Below are positions 48,380 to 61,641 of a DNA stretch of 64,000 nucleotides, one piece after another. The first letter of the stretch is position 1, and each line of letters begins with the position of its first letter. The notes below the pieces were generated by a model, which was given only the letters and a program-made list of their open reading frames with translations, was not told the origin of the DNA and did not search any database. The stretch is from NCBI GenBank assembly GCA_022385805.1, contig MU277683.1, positions 372,001-436,000 on the forward strand, read 5' to 3'. A program made the position numbers and the translations under genes. This DNA comes from Pilatotrama ljubarskyi. Lineage: Eukaryota; Basidiomycota; Agaricomycetes; Polyporales; Polyporaceae.

Positions 48380-51300
48380 GTCTTAGAGTAAGTCGCTTGC
48401 AGGTCGCGCGAGGCCTCTCGGACGCAGGCGCGCGCGCGCTCTCTCATCATATCTTCGAACGGTCGTGATCTATGCACTCCCTCTCCACCCATATGCTCTC
48501 CCGTCTACGTATTTACCCTGTGACTTCTTGCTTTGCCCGTGCTGTTGGTGTTCGGATGTATGCCCTGTGTAAAGTAGTGTCGTCGTCGGCTCGTCGTGTT
48601 GTGTACCGCCCTGTTTCGAGTTCCCGTGTGAATGTACGATGTGTGTTGATCACCCTACAGTTTGTGTCGTGTACGTGCTTGTCTTCGTGAGACAAGAAAT
48701 ATATTTCGGAGTAGCGAGAACATCGAGACAGCAGCAACATCTGACTTGAGTACGATAACATAGAAATGCGATGCGTTAGTGTGTACCGGTTCGCCACTGA
48801 CGATCGCCAGGATTGTTGTGGACTCCCGTAGGACCCATCCCCGCGTCCCGATTGGCGATGCGCCCGGACAACGATGCGATCGCCGAAGCCGGGGGCGTGC
48901 ACTCGCGTCAAGCGAAAATGAGCCCGGGACAGCGGTGGGAGGCCCGGGCGAACGTTCGCTGTGTTGCGACGCGCGCGCGAATGGGACTCCGCGCACACTG
49001 CGTGCAAATCCGCGCGGATGGGCCACAGCTGGCCACTGACCGGTGACCACTGGTCGGTGCATCAGCCGTGCGCGTCAGCAGGCCCGGCGGTACAGTGCAG
49101 CAGCGAGGATCGGATTTTTCGTCGCCAGTCGTCAGTCTCCTTGTGAGGAGCACGAAGCGCCGTGGCTCAAGGACCAGTGGTGCCACGGGGGGCCTAGAGA
49201 GCTCTGAGCTCTGAGCAAGCGTGCGTGTGAGGGGCGGGCTGTGCTGGGCTCGCGCCTTCGCTCGCGACGGACTCGGCCGCGTAGGGTCACGGTGGAGACC
49301 GCGGTGTACGCCTATCCGCGAGGCGTATCTGGAGCTGTGCTTCGTCCTCTCCCCTTTACTTCCGCACGGCGTCGGCCGAGACGTCCTGGTTGGATATACA
49401 CTGGTGCTGCTCCGGTCCTTCGTTCCTCGCCTGACGTGCGGAGATCCTGTCATTGACCAGCGCAGTGGACCTCATGCTCGGCTTCCAGGATTCTCAGCGG
49501 AACCTAGGGGGTAACCCATGACATGGTCTTCGCAGAGCGAGCCCGGTCGAAGCAACGATCCAAGCTGGAGTAGGCGTGCCTCAGAGCAAGAACCTAGGGT
49601 CGCCGGAAAGGTGCGGAGGAGAACCGTCGACTGCTGGGCCCAGCAAGGAGTAGGGGTGGTGTCAAAACGCACTAGGAGAAGCAGGGATCAAGGACGATGT
49701 CCAGACGTCGGTCCGCCAGTGATACTTGCGTCGCACTGCGTGGGTCTCACTCCCGTCCGAACATGTCGTAGCGGGATGCGCGGATCCCCGCGGTGTGGCC
49801 AATCGGTGTGCCCGGTCGTCGCAGAAGACGAGCGTAACGTACACGCTGCGCCGGTATCGTCGAACTGCGGATGGGGAGATTGCCTGGCCTCAGCCAATGG
49901 GGCGATCCCCGCTGACGTCGAAGATGTGGCCAATCCCGGGGGAGGATACGCGGGAGACGGTGCTGGGGAGTGACCATTTCGCGCCGTTGGAGGCAGAGAC
50001 CCGTGGCGCGCATACGCGGGGAGGCCGTGGATGAGGCTGGAGGCTGATGGGGCCGGTGTGGCCAAGCGCAGGAGCCTTAGCAGATATCGGTACGTGGGGC
50101 TGAGAGATACTGTATCGGTTCACTGATGCCATATTTCAGGACCTGCAACGACGACACCTGCTCACGTCGTGTCAGCTATCGTTCTCTTCTCATAGTGCTA
50201 CTTCGCCAATGAAACTCACTAGGTGAAAAGCGTTTGCGCTTGGGTCGTGGAGCAACGCCTCCCAAAGATGGGCAGCCAGCCATGGACTGACGATGACCAT
50301 CTCAGGGTGATATGCGCCTGTTACAACGCTCACAACGCGTTGACCAGAGGCGAATCTTGGCGTCGCATATGGGCGCAGCACCCAGGCCGGTACTGCATGT
50401 AGCGGCCGATTGAGGGAACATGAAGTCCGCGGAATGGCCGTCTCGGCATATACTTCGGCCTTGCAGAAGCGATGCTGCCAGCTACCCTCTGGACGAGAAA
50501 GTCTGCGGCGGGACAGGTTGTGAACTTTGAAGGTGTCCGCTGTCAGACGGTTAACCGCGGTGCGTGGAGATGGAAGTCCGCCCTCACATTTGACTGGTGA
50601 TATATTCTCTCGCAGACCGCATGGCTCGCCTGTTGCTGTTCGTCGTAGTTGCGACACCCGGAAGAGGAAGCGACGATGTGCTGAAGCATCGTGGCGTCGT
50701 CGAACCAGAGATTGTCAACCATCTATGACTCTTGAATGACCAAACTTCTGGGCAGCTTGCCGCCTCAACGCCGACATCGACGCGAAGACGCCTCCCGTGC
50801 CCTCTGTTCCTGGTCCTGCCTCTCCCCTCATGTCCTATCTAACAGTGTATTCGCCTTCGGGGGCAAAGATAGCATCGCTTGCCGGCAGGAAGAAAGACAG
50901 CACTTTGAATGGTGGGAAGACGAACCGGAAGATGCGACCGGCATGACAGACACGAGGATGTCCCTAGTCTACAGCGCCGGCGCCGGTATTGTACGCAATT
51001 GGTATGCATGCACCCGATAAGGAGGCGAACGCGGCCGGTGGGGGGCAGGGGATATTGCGCGACCCAAGACGACAGCGGGAAGTCAGAGGCGCACTCACTT
51101 GAGCCTAATCCCTGAGGTGCAGCTGACAGTCGACAGAGAGTGGAAGTAGCAGCGGCGAGCACTATGGAGGTCGGCCAGGATCACGTAGCCCCGGAGAATG
51201 ATGGCCGCCAGAGCCCAATTCGGGGACGCGAGAGTGGCAAAGAAGGGCCACGGATGCGAAACGGAGGCCTGAATGACGACTCGTAGTCGAGCGTCAGGTT

Positions 51301-52849
51301 TCGGCCTGCACTTGTTGCCCGCCCCTCCCTCAGCGCGAGTCGGCCCCCGCTCGTCGTGCACCCGCTCCACCGTAGCTCCAGGGGGTCTCCCGCCCAGTGC
51401 GCCATACACGTTTTAGGGTGCCCGAACATGGATATGTATCTCGATGCTGCCGCACGCCACCCCAGGCCTCATTCAACCGAATACACAAGGAGCCGACGGG
51501 AGATAGGATACGGGCGGAGGCGAGGTGCGGTGCGACCTGAGGGTCCTCTGCTCCCGGTGGCGGATCTTTACCCTTTGAGGACATCGCGACTCGAGCGTTT
51601 GGCGGCGCATGGAAGGCGCACGATTGCTGGCGTCGGTGAAGGGCTCTGCCTATCCTTCTGCCGAGCGACAACGTGTTGACATTTCATAGGGCTTCCGTCG
51701 AACTCACTCATGCGTGCGATGGGCCCCGGACCGGCTTGCTTTTGGCGGGTCTGTGGACCCTTGCAGGCCGCCTGCATACCGCCCCAGATATGTCAGCCTC
51801 CAAGAGCTCGGCCTGAACAGTCGCCTCAATATCGTGAGTGAACTGACTTTTCATGCGAAGCCAGAGCTACGCTGATTCCACCGCTAATCGCGGCCTCTCA
51901 ACGTCTGCGAACGGGTGCCTGTTCGAAGTCGTGTCATTTCTTGCTTAGCGAGCAGTGAACACGCAGCGGTAGCGCTACTTTCGATAAGTGGCACAAGCGC
52001 AGATGCTTCGTGTTTGGAGGCGCATGCTTATGCATGCTGCTACATGCACATGGCAGCACGCGTTCGTGCTGATGCTGAGACCAGGAGGTGGTGGACGTGT
52101 GGCAGATGGAGTCGGCAGTGCGCGACTTCGACGACGACATGTTCATGCAGCCCCACGACGCCGACCTCCTCGCCGAAGACGATCGCCTGGAGGAGCTCAA
52201 CGCTGTCACCAAAACATGGTGGACCACAATAAATAACGGCATGGACATAGATACCTTGCATCAGGTGCCCCCGGCGCACAGCCCGTAGCACATAGCACAT
52301 GTTCTGTAATTTGATATCGCTGCACAGATATCCATGCAAACCACTCCGACGATGTGCGAGCCTGCGCATCCAACATGCAGTGCTGTGGAATCCACTGAGA
52401 CTCTTCCGTCGCTGACGAACGCCCAAGCGCCCACTCGTTCACCTGCACGCCGCCGCTTGCCGCACGCAAGGTGTCAGCCGCCGACCGACGATATGTGCTC
52501 ATAATCAGACGCTTATAGCTCTCGACTTGTTCGCTCAACATGAGCACAGGGTCCATCATGCGACTCCGGTTCGAAGTGTGTAAAGGTACTCTCGTCTTTT
52601 ATGTGCACGCGACGATGCTATGGATCGTAAGCGAGAACGAAGAAGCATAAGCGCCCGTACACAGTCTTGTTTGGTCGACCAAACAAATGACATGATTTTC
52701 TGTCGGACTCCAACCCAATCGCAAGCGGCGGACATCCGAGGTCGACTGACCTGCGCCCGCAAACCCATTCCCTCCTTCTCACACTCCTGTCTGCACGCTA
52801 TGCCATTCGTTGCGCCCGGACACCTCCATCCGTCCAGATCCGTGTACCT
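48380..52849. other. 4.5-kb gene-poor interval
   Basis: No supported gene. The left part (to about 50.1 kb) is GC-rich with short overlapping frames in all six readings, a composition effect. From 50.2 to 52.8 kb the frames are also short, have no recognisable motif and no coherent splicing. No terminal repeats, transposase motifs or tandem arrays were noticed. A small frame with a plausible acidic peptide (ATG at 52106, 60 codons, ending at 52288) is the only mild coding candidate. Confidence 0.5.
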
Positions 52850-55800
52850 ATGAACACTGCGAACTCCTTCAAGGTCTGGTCATGCAATCTCGCCAAACGC
52901 TCGCTCTCGATTGCCAGGGTATTTCTCGCCAGAAGACCGCTCGCTAGGCTTCTCTCCACATTCCTCTGCTCGGTCATCATCGCTGCACGCCCCTTCTCCC
53001 GTCTGGGAGGGCAATATGCGTTCCTAGTCCTTGCCATCAAGGAGCTCGTCTTCGGTGTGCAAGAGAACCTCGCGCAGCAGTTGGAACTCACAGTTCTAAA
53101 CGTCCTCGGTGCGCTCATCGGGATCGGCGTTTCCACTTTGGCGAAGTACCTTGCTTCGCTTGCCGGTTACAACACAGCGGGTGCGAGAGCAACCTGCTTC
53201 ATCTTCCTCATCCTCATCAGCTTCTTCGGTGCGCACGGCTCGTGCATCCCGCTGAAATAAGGCCGTTATTCCCTAACACACTTCCCTAGCTGGCATTGCC
53301 AAGAGCAGGCTCGTCCGCCTGCAACTCTCGACGCGCATATCATGTTTCATCTCCATTTGGCTATTGACGAATGATATCGGTGTACCGTCGGTACGTCCTT
53401 CCTCTCGGTCAGCGTTCCTGGCATGCACTAATCACCCTTCAGCATGTGCTAAGTGACTCAGGCAACTTCCTATGGATCACTCTTTCGGCCGCTATCATCT
53501 GTTTGTTCTCTCTGCTTGCCATGATGCTCATCTTCCGTGGGTCAACTACGAACTTCGAAACGGAGACCGTCGCGACGTTCGCCCTCTTGGAGCAATGTCT
53601 GTCGTCCAGCCTCTACCGCGTAGGCGCACGAGAGACCAAGATGCCCTATTCTCACTATCGACAACTCCACAACCAGCTGTTGCAGCGATCTATAAAGCTG
53701 AATGAGTCTTACTCGCAAGCAGCCTTCGAGTTACGCATCGGGCGCCTCAACCGTGAGCGTTCACACTCGAGTGTGTGATAGGCTATGGCTGAACGTTACC
53801 GCAGTCCAGGCCATCCACCCTTTCGTCGGCATCGTCGAGCACTTGCGGAGAGAGCTTGCGTGGGGAATGGCACCCTTGAAGCCTGCTCACAGCGTACCTG
53901 GCACCCCCTACTCTCCGCGCAGCGGCGCGCCCAGCCTGTATGAACATGCCAATGGAGCAGTTCACCACGACAGCAACTTTGTAGCTACGATCGAACCTCC
54001 CGCCCTCACGTTAGCCCACGCGGTTCTGGATGCCATGAAGACCGTCGAGCACCTTATCTTCGTCACTTTCCATCAGCGGTCGAAGGGTCAGACTACCCAA
54101 GCTGCTCAGTCGGTCTCTGGATCACAGAAGGCTGCGGTTCATGCCGCCGAGAGACATCTGAAGGTGGCTCGGGATCAAATGCGGGAGGTTCTGAGACACG
54201 TGTTCGACCAGGTGGATATGCAGCAGCGCGCCGAGGGCAAGCATGCGCACCTGCCGAAGGAGATATTCGACTGCAGTGTCGCCGCCATTGCGTTGCTTCA
54301 AGTCAGCATATATGCTCTTGTTCTCCCTCTGATCGGACTGACTGATGTCCCATACACCGCACAGATGGCGCAGGAGATGGGCAAAGCGTTGCAAGTCGCA
54401 GAAAATGTCGCAACCTTATATGAAGAGTCGCCTACGCGGCTATGGTATCCCCGCATTACGCTGCAGTGGCTCGGAGTGCCCCCAGGTCCTTTCATATCCG
54501 ACGACAATGGCGACATAGTCTTCGCATCCGGCGGGACGCTCGATGGCGAGATTGTGGACATTGGCGGTGACGAACGCTTGACTGTGATGGAGGCACGGCA
54601 GGGCCTTGCGGAACGCGCCTACTCCTTTACGCTGGTCAAAGGCAGGCCTGTGCCTGCGGGCGGTCTGTCGATGCGGTACAAGACGTATGCCGCATCGGCG
54701 AGTAAGATGGACCTCAGAGTGAGCGACGCCAAGCCTTGGACCTGGACGTTTTGGAGCGGCTTCATCAGCATGCTGTGGTCGACTGAGCGGATGCTGCGGG
54801 TGAGGGTGTGGTTGTCCAAGAGGCATCGGGCGTTGCAACATTCAAGTCACTGGAGGCATGGACTCAAGAACGCGATAGGCGTCGCGGTGTTGACTCTTCC
54901 GGCCTTCTTGCCTGAGGGATCTCCAGGTATGTGTCGCAGCAGTTCGTCGAATACCGGAGGCTTACAGCATGATCCACAGGTCGTCAGTGGTTCCAATCCT
55001 TCCGCGGGCAGTGGATGACTATCAGGTTCGTAAAGTGTTCAGTTATAGGGGACATTCGTCTGACATCCTCGTCAGTTACTTGTGGGTCCTGGAGACAAAT
55101 ACTGGAGCGACGTGGAGAACAGGTTATCTTCGATTAGTAAGTCCCCATTGTACCAGGATATCGTACATTGCTCAATATCAGAGCAGTTCGGTACATTACT
55201 AGGCGCTTTGTATGCATATGTGGTGCGTCCATACCTATCAGACTGCGAGGTCCCATACTCAACAGTCGTTCTATGGTCAGGCTTCCTTGATCTGTGGCAC
55301 GAATCCGTACGGGCTAGTGGCTATGATCACAGTGCGTACTTTCTTTTGTGTCCTCCATGCCGAATATTATATTGAGCATTCTCGATCAGGCGTTCGATAT
55401 ACCCATTACTTGGATTATTTTGAAGACGACCGTCACGCCGCTCGCCGTCCCTGCGTACGTATCACTTCTAGGACACGAAGACTTTGGCTGATTTGCGGTG
55501 CAGCGCAGTCACTCTACCTCCGATCTTGTTTGCACCATACATCCACCCGGACCCTAACACGTCCGCTCTTGGTACGTGTACACATGAAGATTTTGGCAGA
55601 CTAATGCTCATTACCACCTCAGAATTAGCGATAATACGTGCTATTACGATTGCTGCCGGTATCGTAGCAGCACTCATCATGAACAGCTTGTTATTCCCGC
55701 GACATTGCAGGGTAGGTCTATGGGTAATGGCACTTCCTTCACAGGGATTGCATTAATTACGCACGCTCTCAGGTATTATTCTTATCTGACACAAGTCGGA

Positions 55801-56642
55801 CCTTGGGACTGCTCAGCAGTCTTTACCTCACACTGAGCCAGTGGGTTACGCAATTATCTGCTACACGAGCTCTGGGCTCATCCCTGGCTTGCAGCGATAT
55901 GTTCCGCATTTATAGGACACGCATACGCGAGGAACGGAGGAAAACCCTCAAGCTTGAGTTGCAGATCCGGAGCGCCTTGTATCGACTGTCGGCGCTAGTC
56001 AAGACCATGCACGACGAGCTCAGTCTTCTGCCAGTGAGTGGCTGCCTCTGTGCGTATGCTTTGATCATAGACCCAGGTTTCTCGTAGAAACCACTACGTC
56101 ACTACCGCCAGGTCATTACCACGATGCAGAAGCTATTGGATCTGATGACCGGCCTTCGAAAAATAAGGGAGAACATACCCCGCAAGGAGACGGTCGCGAA
56201 CGTGTTCAAGGAGCGCCGAGAATTTGTACGCTCTTCTGTCGCTGATTGTAGTCAGCCGTAGCTCACATGCGAGGATCAGATGTCCTGCGTTTGCATAACC
56301 CTGTTCGCATGTCAACATGCCTTCCGTGCCCGCGAGCCACTGCCTCAGTTTCTCCCCTCCACACGGCACGCGTTCACCAATTTGGAGGCGCACGTGCAAG
56401 AATGCATCCGTCGGGCGCGAGAAGAGGACCCGCATGCGCTTGGGCTGTCTCTCGTGTATGCATTCGCAGAGCTAGAGGTGATGCAGAACGTCGTTGACAC
56501 ACTGGAGGAGTTGCTCGAGGTGACGGGGCGGCTCTTCGGGACGTCCGCATGGCTCACGCACGAAACCCACTTCTCGCGGACGAGCACGATGGAGGAAGGC
56601 GACCACGGATGGTATAGTACATTCAAGTGGGAAGAGGAGTAA
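52850..56642 (+). CDS. ArAE-family membrane transporter (PF10337/DUF2421, BRE4-like)
   Basis: Large multispanning membrane protein of the fungal putative ER transporter/aromatic acid exporter family; substrate unknown. ATG at 52850. The N-terminal membrane block has segments such as LLSTFLCSVIIAARPF, LTVLNVLGALIGIGVSTL and ATCFIFLILISFF. After introns follow ITLSAAIICLFSLLAMMLIF and a long cytoplasmic stretch including AIHPFVGIVEHLRRELAWG and FDCSVAAIALLQVSIYALVL. A second membrane block, WRHGLKNAIGVAVLTLPAFL, SELAIIRAITIAAGIVAALI and more, is spread over many small exons between 54.9 and 55.9 kb. The C-terminal part (HVQECIRRAREEDPHALGLS) matches the DUF2421 end, with stop at 56640-56642. 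Twelve or so exons; those from 55.0 to 56.3 kb are only partly resolved. No disruption seen. Confidence 0.85.
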
Positions 56643-57230
56643 TGGGCTATTGGCACATATCTACAAGTGACTACTGGCTGTCTGAATATCATCTAGTCCA
56701 TCAGCACATCTGCCGGAGTGTTGGCCTGACCACCGACACCGACGATGTTCACGACCCGCACCTAGCGGTTGCGAAGGACAGGCCGGCCACACGCAGCCGA
56801 CATGGGACATGGATAAGCTGACAGTTCCGCTTGGACAAGCGAGAAGATATCTGCGTCAGTATACACGGAAGAAGGCAGTTGATCGGCACGACTGCATTGC
56901 GAAGTGCATCTGCGGTGCATGCGCCATCTAGAAAAAGCTTCTTCGACAGGTCTGTCTGTACTCCGTGCAAATTGTGAGGCTTCAGCAGCCATCAGAGCCT
57001 CAAACAGTTGACACTGCACCTGTTCCAATTGTCTGGCAAGGCTCAACCAGTCAGTCCCTAGCTTTCGAAATACACTGTACATGTTATACACACCACGAGA
57101 ACAGAACTAGGCAGATTACGCGAAATGGTGCATACAACTGCTGCAGTATGTTCTATATCACATTCCAGAAGGTGCATAGGCAGAAATTAATCATTAACGG
57201 CGGTACCTGCCACCCAGCGAGTCTACGAGT
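56643..57230. other. Intergenic between convergent genes
   Basis: About 590 bp between the transporter stop and the RecQ stop. A minus-strand frame at 56762-57091 is open but has no recognisable domain; I do not call it. Confidence 0.4.
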
Positions 57231-60200
57231 CTACTTGCGCATCATGTGGTACTTTGTGCAGATGCCGAGGATGCTCGAGGTATGGGGCTTGAGCTGCTCA
57301 AGCATGATGCCCACCTCATCAAGCACCCTACGGAGGGTCTCAATATCTGGCAACCAGTCAGAATGGCCCAAAAACGCGTGACAACGATGAGCGCAACGAC
57401 TCACCGTTGGGTAGCATTATGGAGAGCATGTCAATAGCCTCCTCATTGAGATACTCCTGTATGACTTCCTCCTCTCGCATGATCTGAATGAATGGTTACA
57501 GCACACCAGTTGAGCATATCTGTGGGGCATGTGGTTAGAGGCAGAGGCGCACCTTGTCCCGGAGCTCAAGCAAGTCCTTTCGACAACGCATCTCGATATC
57601 GCCGTCGCCAGCATCTGCAACATCTGCCGGCTCGATCATGGTGACTCGGTAGGGTATGTCCACTTCTTCGATCTCTGAGTCATACCCTGCCACCATGGAC
57701 TGGGACACCGAGGGCATGCTGCGAGTGCCCGTGCGACGAGGCGGCGGGGGTGGACTCGAGACTTCTTCAATCTCATCATCGACGAACTCGACCTCGTCAC
57801 CGTCTGCGTCGTCTTGGAAGAGACTGAGCTCGTTTGCGAACTCCGCAGGGGGAGCAACTGGAGCGGGCGCAAGCGCCTTCCTGCTGCGTGACGATGATCC
57901 ACCGGAGGTGGATGTGCTCCCAGATGGTCCTGCTGTCGACGGCCCTGAGCTGGGCGAGTCGGTACTGGGACCTGCATCATCCGGCACTGCTTTGCCTCGC
58001 GGTTTCCGTTGGCGGCCCGCCTCTTTGCGAGAGGCAACACGAAAGGTGATCTCAAGCTTCAACTTCCCGGCCTTCAGGGCGCTGGCGCCGGAGTCGAGCT
58101 ACAATGCGGCAGCCAGTGTCAATAACCACTCAGAAATTTGGAGGTCCGAACTTACCAGAAGATACGCCTGCTGATACCCACCGACCGTGACCTGCTCACT
58201 CGTCAGGATGCGCTCGTAGCACATCTCGTCCACGAGTCGCTCCAAGACGTCCGGCCGTAGTTCGCGGCAGGCGCCATAGAGCGGGTCCTCCGTGAAGCCC
58301 TTCTTGCGCATGCCCTGCTCCAGGCTGCCCTTGAGCGCGAGCACGAGCTGGTGGCGCGTGAGGCGCGTCGAGCCGCGGGCGAGATTCTCGAACAGGCGGA
58401 TCGCCTTGAGTGCGTCTGCAGTGTGGTCCTCGGTCACGAACGGCGTCGGGTCGCGGCAGTTGTTGCAGAGCCGGTGGCAGTGGACGGGGTCGAAGGTCTC
58501 GTTAAAGAAGTCGAGCACCTGCTGCCGCCGGCACCGCACGTCGTTCTTGCAGTAGCGCATGACGTGTCGGAGCTCATCCTCCTGCCAGACGCGCTCGGCT
58601 TCGGACAGCTCCGGGTTCTCCTTGCGGATGCGATCGATGCGCTGGAGGTACTCGGCCATGTTGAAGTCTGCCTCGCATTAGTTACAGGGCGGCACAGATG
58701 GAAGGATACGTACAGAGGATGCAGTGCGCCAGTTTTCCATCTCGTCCGGCGCGGCCAGTCTCTTGATAGTATCTATCACCGATCAAGTATCAGAAACATA
58801 CCCTGCTGACATCGTCCGATGGCCACTCACCCCTTCAAAGACCCAGGCATGTTGAAATGGATCACGAAGCGGACTGTCTCGGAATGTGAGCATAACAGAA
58901 GATACTTCCCTGCTTCACATGCATACCGTCAGCCTTGTCGATACCCATGCCGAAGGCGATCTAAGCTCAGCCAGTCAGGGTCACCATTGACATACACAGT
59001 TGGTGGAGGCATACCGTCGCAACGATGATTTGCACCTCGCCACTACTCCACTGCTGCTGAACCCGAGTCCGGTCCCCGTCTGACATGTTTGCATGATAAT
59101 GCTTCGCGTTCAGTTTGTAGACGTCCCGGAGGGTCTTTGCGAGGTCCTCGCAGCGGTTCCGCGCAGAGCAGTATATGATGCCGGTGTCGCGCGGGTGGTG
59201 CTGGCGGATGTACTCCGCAATCTCGGGTAGGGCCTTGCTTTTCTTCACGCGCACGTCGTAGTCGAGGTTCGGCCGGTTGAAGGAGAGCTTGAGCGGCTCA
59301 CGGATGGACATGCCCAGTCGGGTGATGATGTCGCCCTCCACTTCCCCGTTCGCGGTCGCGGTGAGCGCGCTGATGGGCACCCCTGGGTAGACGTTCCTGA
59401 TCTGGCTGAGGTGCGCATACTACCATAGATGAGGTCAGTTGTGTCACGGGACAAAGCGACTGAGCTCTGGAGGCGACGTACGGAGTCGCGAAATGTCCGC
59501 CCCCAATCGGTGATCAGATGCGCCTCGTCAATGACAAACCGCTTCAACTTTCCTTTCAGGCGGAGCTGGGTGAGCACGCGCTCCATCCGTCCGCACATCT
59601 GCAGATACTCGGGCGTGAGGTAGAGCAGCTTCGGCGGGCAGCCGCCCTCCAAACGCTGCCAGACCGCGCGCCGCTTCGCCTCGGGCATATCGCCCAAGAA
59701 GATTTCCGCGTCGATGTCGTTCTCCTTGAGCGCGCGGTGCTGGTCGAGGATGAGCGACTTGAGCGGGCTCACGACGACCGTCATGCCATCCTGGCAGACG
59801 GCGGGGAGCTGGAACGTCAGGCTTTTCCCGCTGCCGGTCGGGAAGAGGACGAAGACGTCCTTGCCGTCCATCGCCTCGCAGATCGCCTTGAGCTGGAGCG
59901 CGCGAAACTCCTGCAAGCCGAAGACGGTCGTGAGCGCCTCCTTGACCCGGGCGTAGTAGGGCTTCGCTTTGAGGTCGGGAGGATCGGCTACGGTCGGGTT
60001 GGCAAGGGGTAGTCCTGGAGGTGCGGCTGCGAGCGCACGTGGCTGAGTGGCTGGAGGAGTGGCCGGAGTGAGGACCTTCTCTGGGCCAGGATCCTCGATG
60101 GCGTCCAAGGGCGCATAGTCAAACGCGTCCCAATAATCGTCTTCCACGCCGTTCACATCCTTGCTCGCGGTAGGCGGCACAGGGACTGGTACGAGCGGCA

Positions 60201-61369
60201 CCGATGCGGACCTGGCATCTGGAGCAGCTTGCAGGCCTGCCGAATCCAGTTGTCTAGTGGTTATGCTCTCGCCTGATGCACCTCGCGGAGCGGACGTATG
60301 AGGAACACTGCCGTCGAGGGTCATGTTGACTCTTCCCCTAGCAGGTTTCTCACCACGCTGTATGGCCTTCAGGAGGAGCCGGGCAGCAGCAAGCCTCTTC
60401 TCCAAGTAATCACTGGGAACAGTATTAGCATGGGAAGGCGCGGAAAGAAGTACACCCTCCTACTTGAGCAGGTTGCAGAAGCCAACATCCCTCGGCTCTC
60501 CTGCATCGGCGCGTGCGGCGCCCACCTGCTTATCGCAGGACTCGATGAGCAATTGAGCTGTTGCGCAGACTCCGCGCAGTTCTTCCTCGGATTTCTGGAG
60601 TGCATGCGTGAGTGGCGAGGGCGCAAATTGGGCGTGATCGTTACGTACCTCCTCGAGATCGGCGTCGTAGATCAGACCTTCGAACGCAGCCCGCAGGGTG
60701 GCCTTGCCGGCATTCAACCCGTTCGATGGGACGGATGTGGGAACCGCTTGTGGAGTTGACCGGTTGACGGCCGGGTTGGTGGAGGACTGCAGAACCGAGT
60801 GAGACTGCTCCCGTGCTTTGCCTTTACCCTTGTCGAGGACATCGGGGCGGAAGAGGTTCTCCTTGTCAATGTTAGAAACGTGGTCCGTCTTCGTTCGCTT
60901 GGGCGAGCTGCGTGGGACCAGTTCTTCTGGAGGGCCGGTGGAGAGGCGTTTGACGGGGATGCTTGAGGTGGAGGCATTGAGCGGGGTGGACTCTGTGGAA
61001 GAGACACTAATGATAGAAAGGCTGCTGTCGGCGGGAGGGACGAGAGGAGAGGGCTTGGGCTTGTTGAATCCTGGGGTAGAGAACGACGGGAGCTTGCGGA
61101 CTTGTGGACGGTCAGCTGCGATAGGGAAGAGCGGCGGACGCGTACCTGTTACATTGGACGGCGTGCTAGACGTGGGAATAGACTTTGCGGGCTTGAACTT
61201 TGACTGGAAGAAGGCGTGTAAGCGGCGAGGCAAAGCACGCGTCGCAGAGGGAGCTCACCTTGCTTCCGCTTGCGCGAGGGGTGGATGGGACGTATTTGAG
61301 GGGCGCTGGGGAGAGCGCGCCGTGCCGCCGCTGGAGCTCGTCGAGATTGTTCTTGGGACGGGCGGCCAT
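57231..61369 (-). CDS. RecQ-family ATP-dependent DNA helicase
   Basis: 3'-5' DNA helicase in homologous recombination and replication-fork maintenance. Starts MAARPKNNLDELQRRHGALS at 61369. A disordered N-terminal region of about 300 residues precedes the core. Core motifs are FGLQEFRALQLKAI (motif 0), FPTGSGKSLTFQLPAV (Walker A), VIDEAHLITDWGRTFR (DEAH box), ISALTATA, GIIYCSARNRCEDLA, AFGMGIDKAD (own small exon near 58.95 kb) and YQETGRAGRDGKLAHC. The zinc-binding RQC part follows (MRYCKNDVRCRRQQVLDFF with CHRLCNNCRDP). The winged-helix region GSTRLTRHQLVLALKG ends in a Ser/acidic tail. The final exon gives LPDIETLRRVLDEVG and stops at 57231-57233. I see no clear HRDC domain. An SGS1-like role is likely but not provable by eye. 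About eleven exons. Confidence 0.95.
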
Positions 61370-61402
61370 GGTGGTGGTGGTGGTGGTGGTGGTGGTGGTG
61401 GT
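61370..61402 (+). repeat. (GGT)11 microsatellite before the RecQ start codon
   Basis: Eleven perfect GGT copies on the plus strand. On the helicase strand this is eleven ACC triplets running straight into the ATG, giving a CCACCATGG context. It lies in the 272-bp divergent promoter shared with NUF2. Confidence 0.97.
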
Positions 61403-61641
61403 AAGCGACAAAGGGGCGGAGTAGGCTGAAGCGGGGCTGTGAGAACGAGAGGCGATAGAGGACGATTGAGGACGGGCCAGCAACGCCTCTTTCGGTCGAC
61501 TCGCCTGGTGGTGGTCGATGGCCAAAAACGCGCGACGCGTTCTGCCTCGGAGTCACATGACCGCAGTGCACACTCAACAACGCCCGCGTCGGTGGCTGCT
61601 CCTCCTCTCTCCCTCTCCCCGTGTCCATCGCACGCGCCAGC

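Noticed and set aside
50190..50657. 155-codon minus-strand open frame
   Set aside because: No motif or splice pattern was recognised; insufficient to call.
52088..52288. Small plus-strand acidic peptide frame
   Set aside because: Only about 60 codons from the ATG, no recognisable domain, no splice partners; mentioned only as a weak candidate in the gene-poor interval.
56762..57091. 109-codon minus-strand frame between transporter and RecQ
   Set aside because: No domain recognised and no supporting splice or promoter signals; possibly old decayed sequence.
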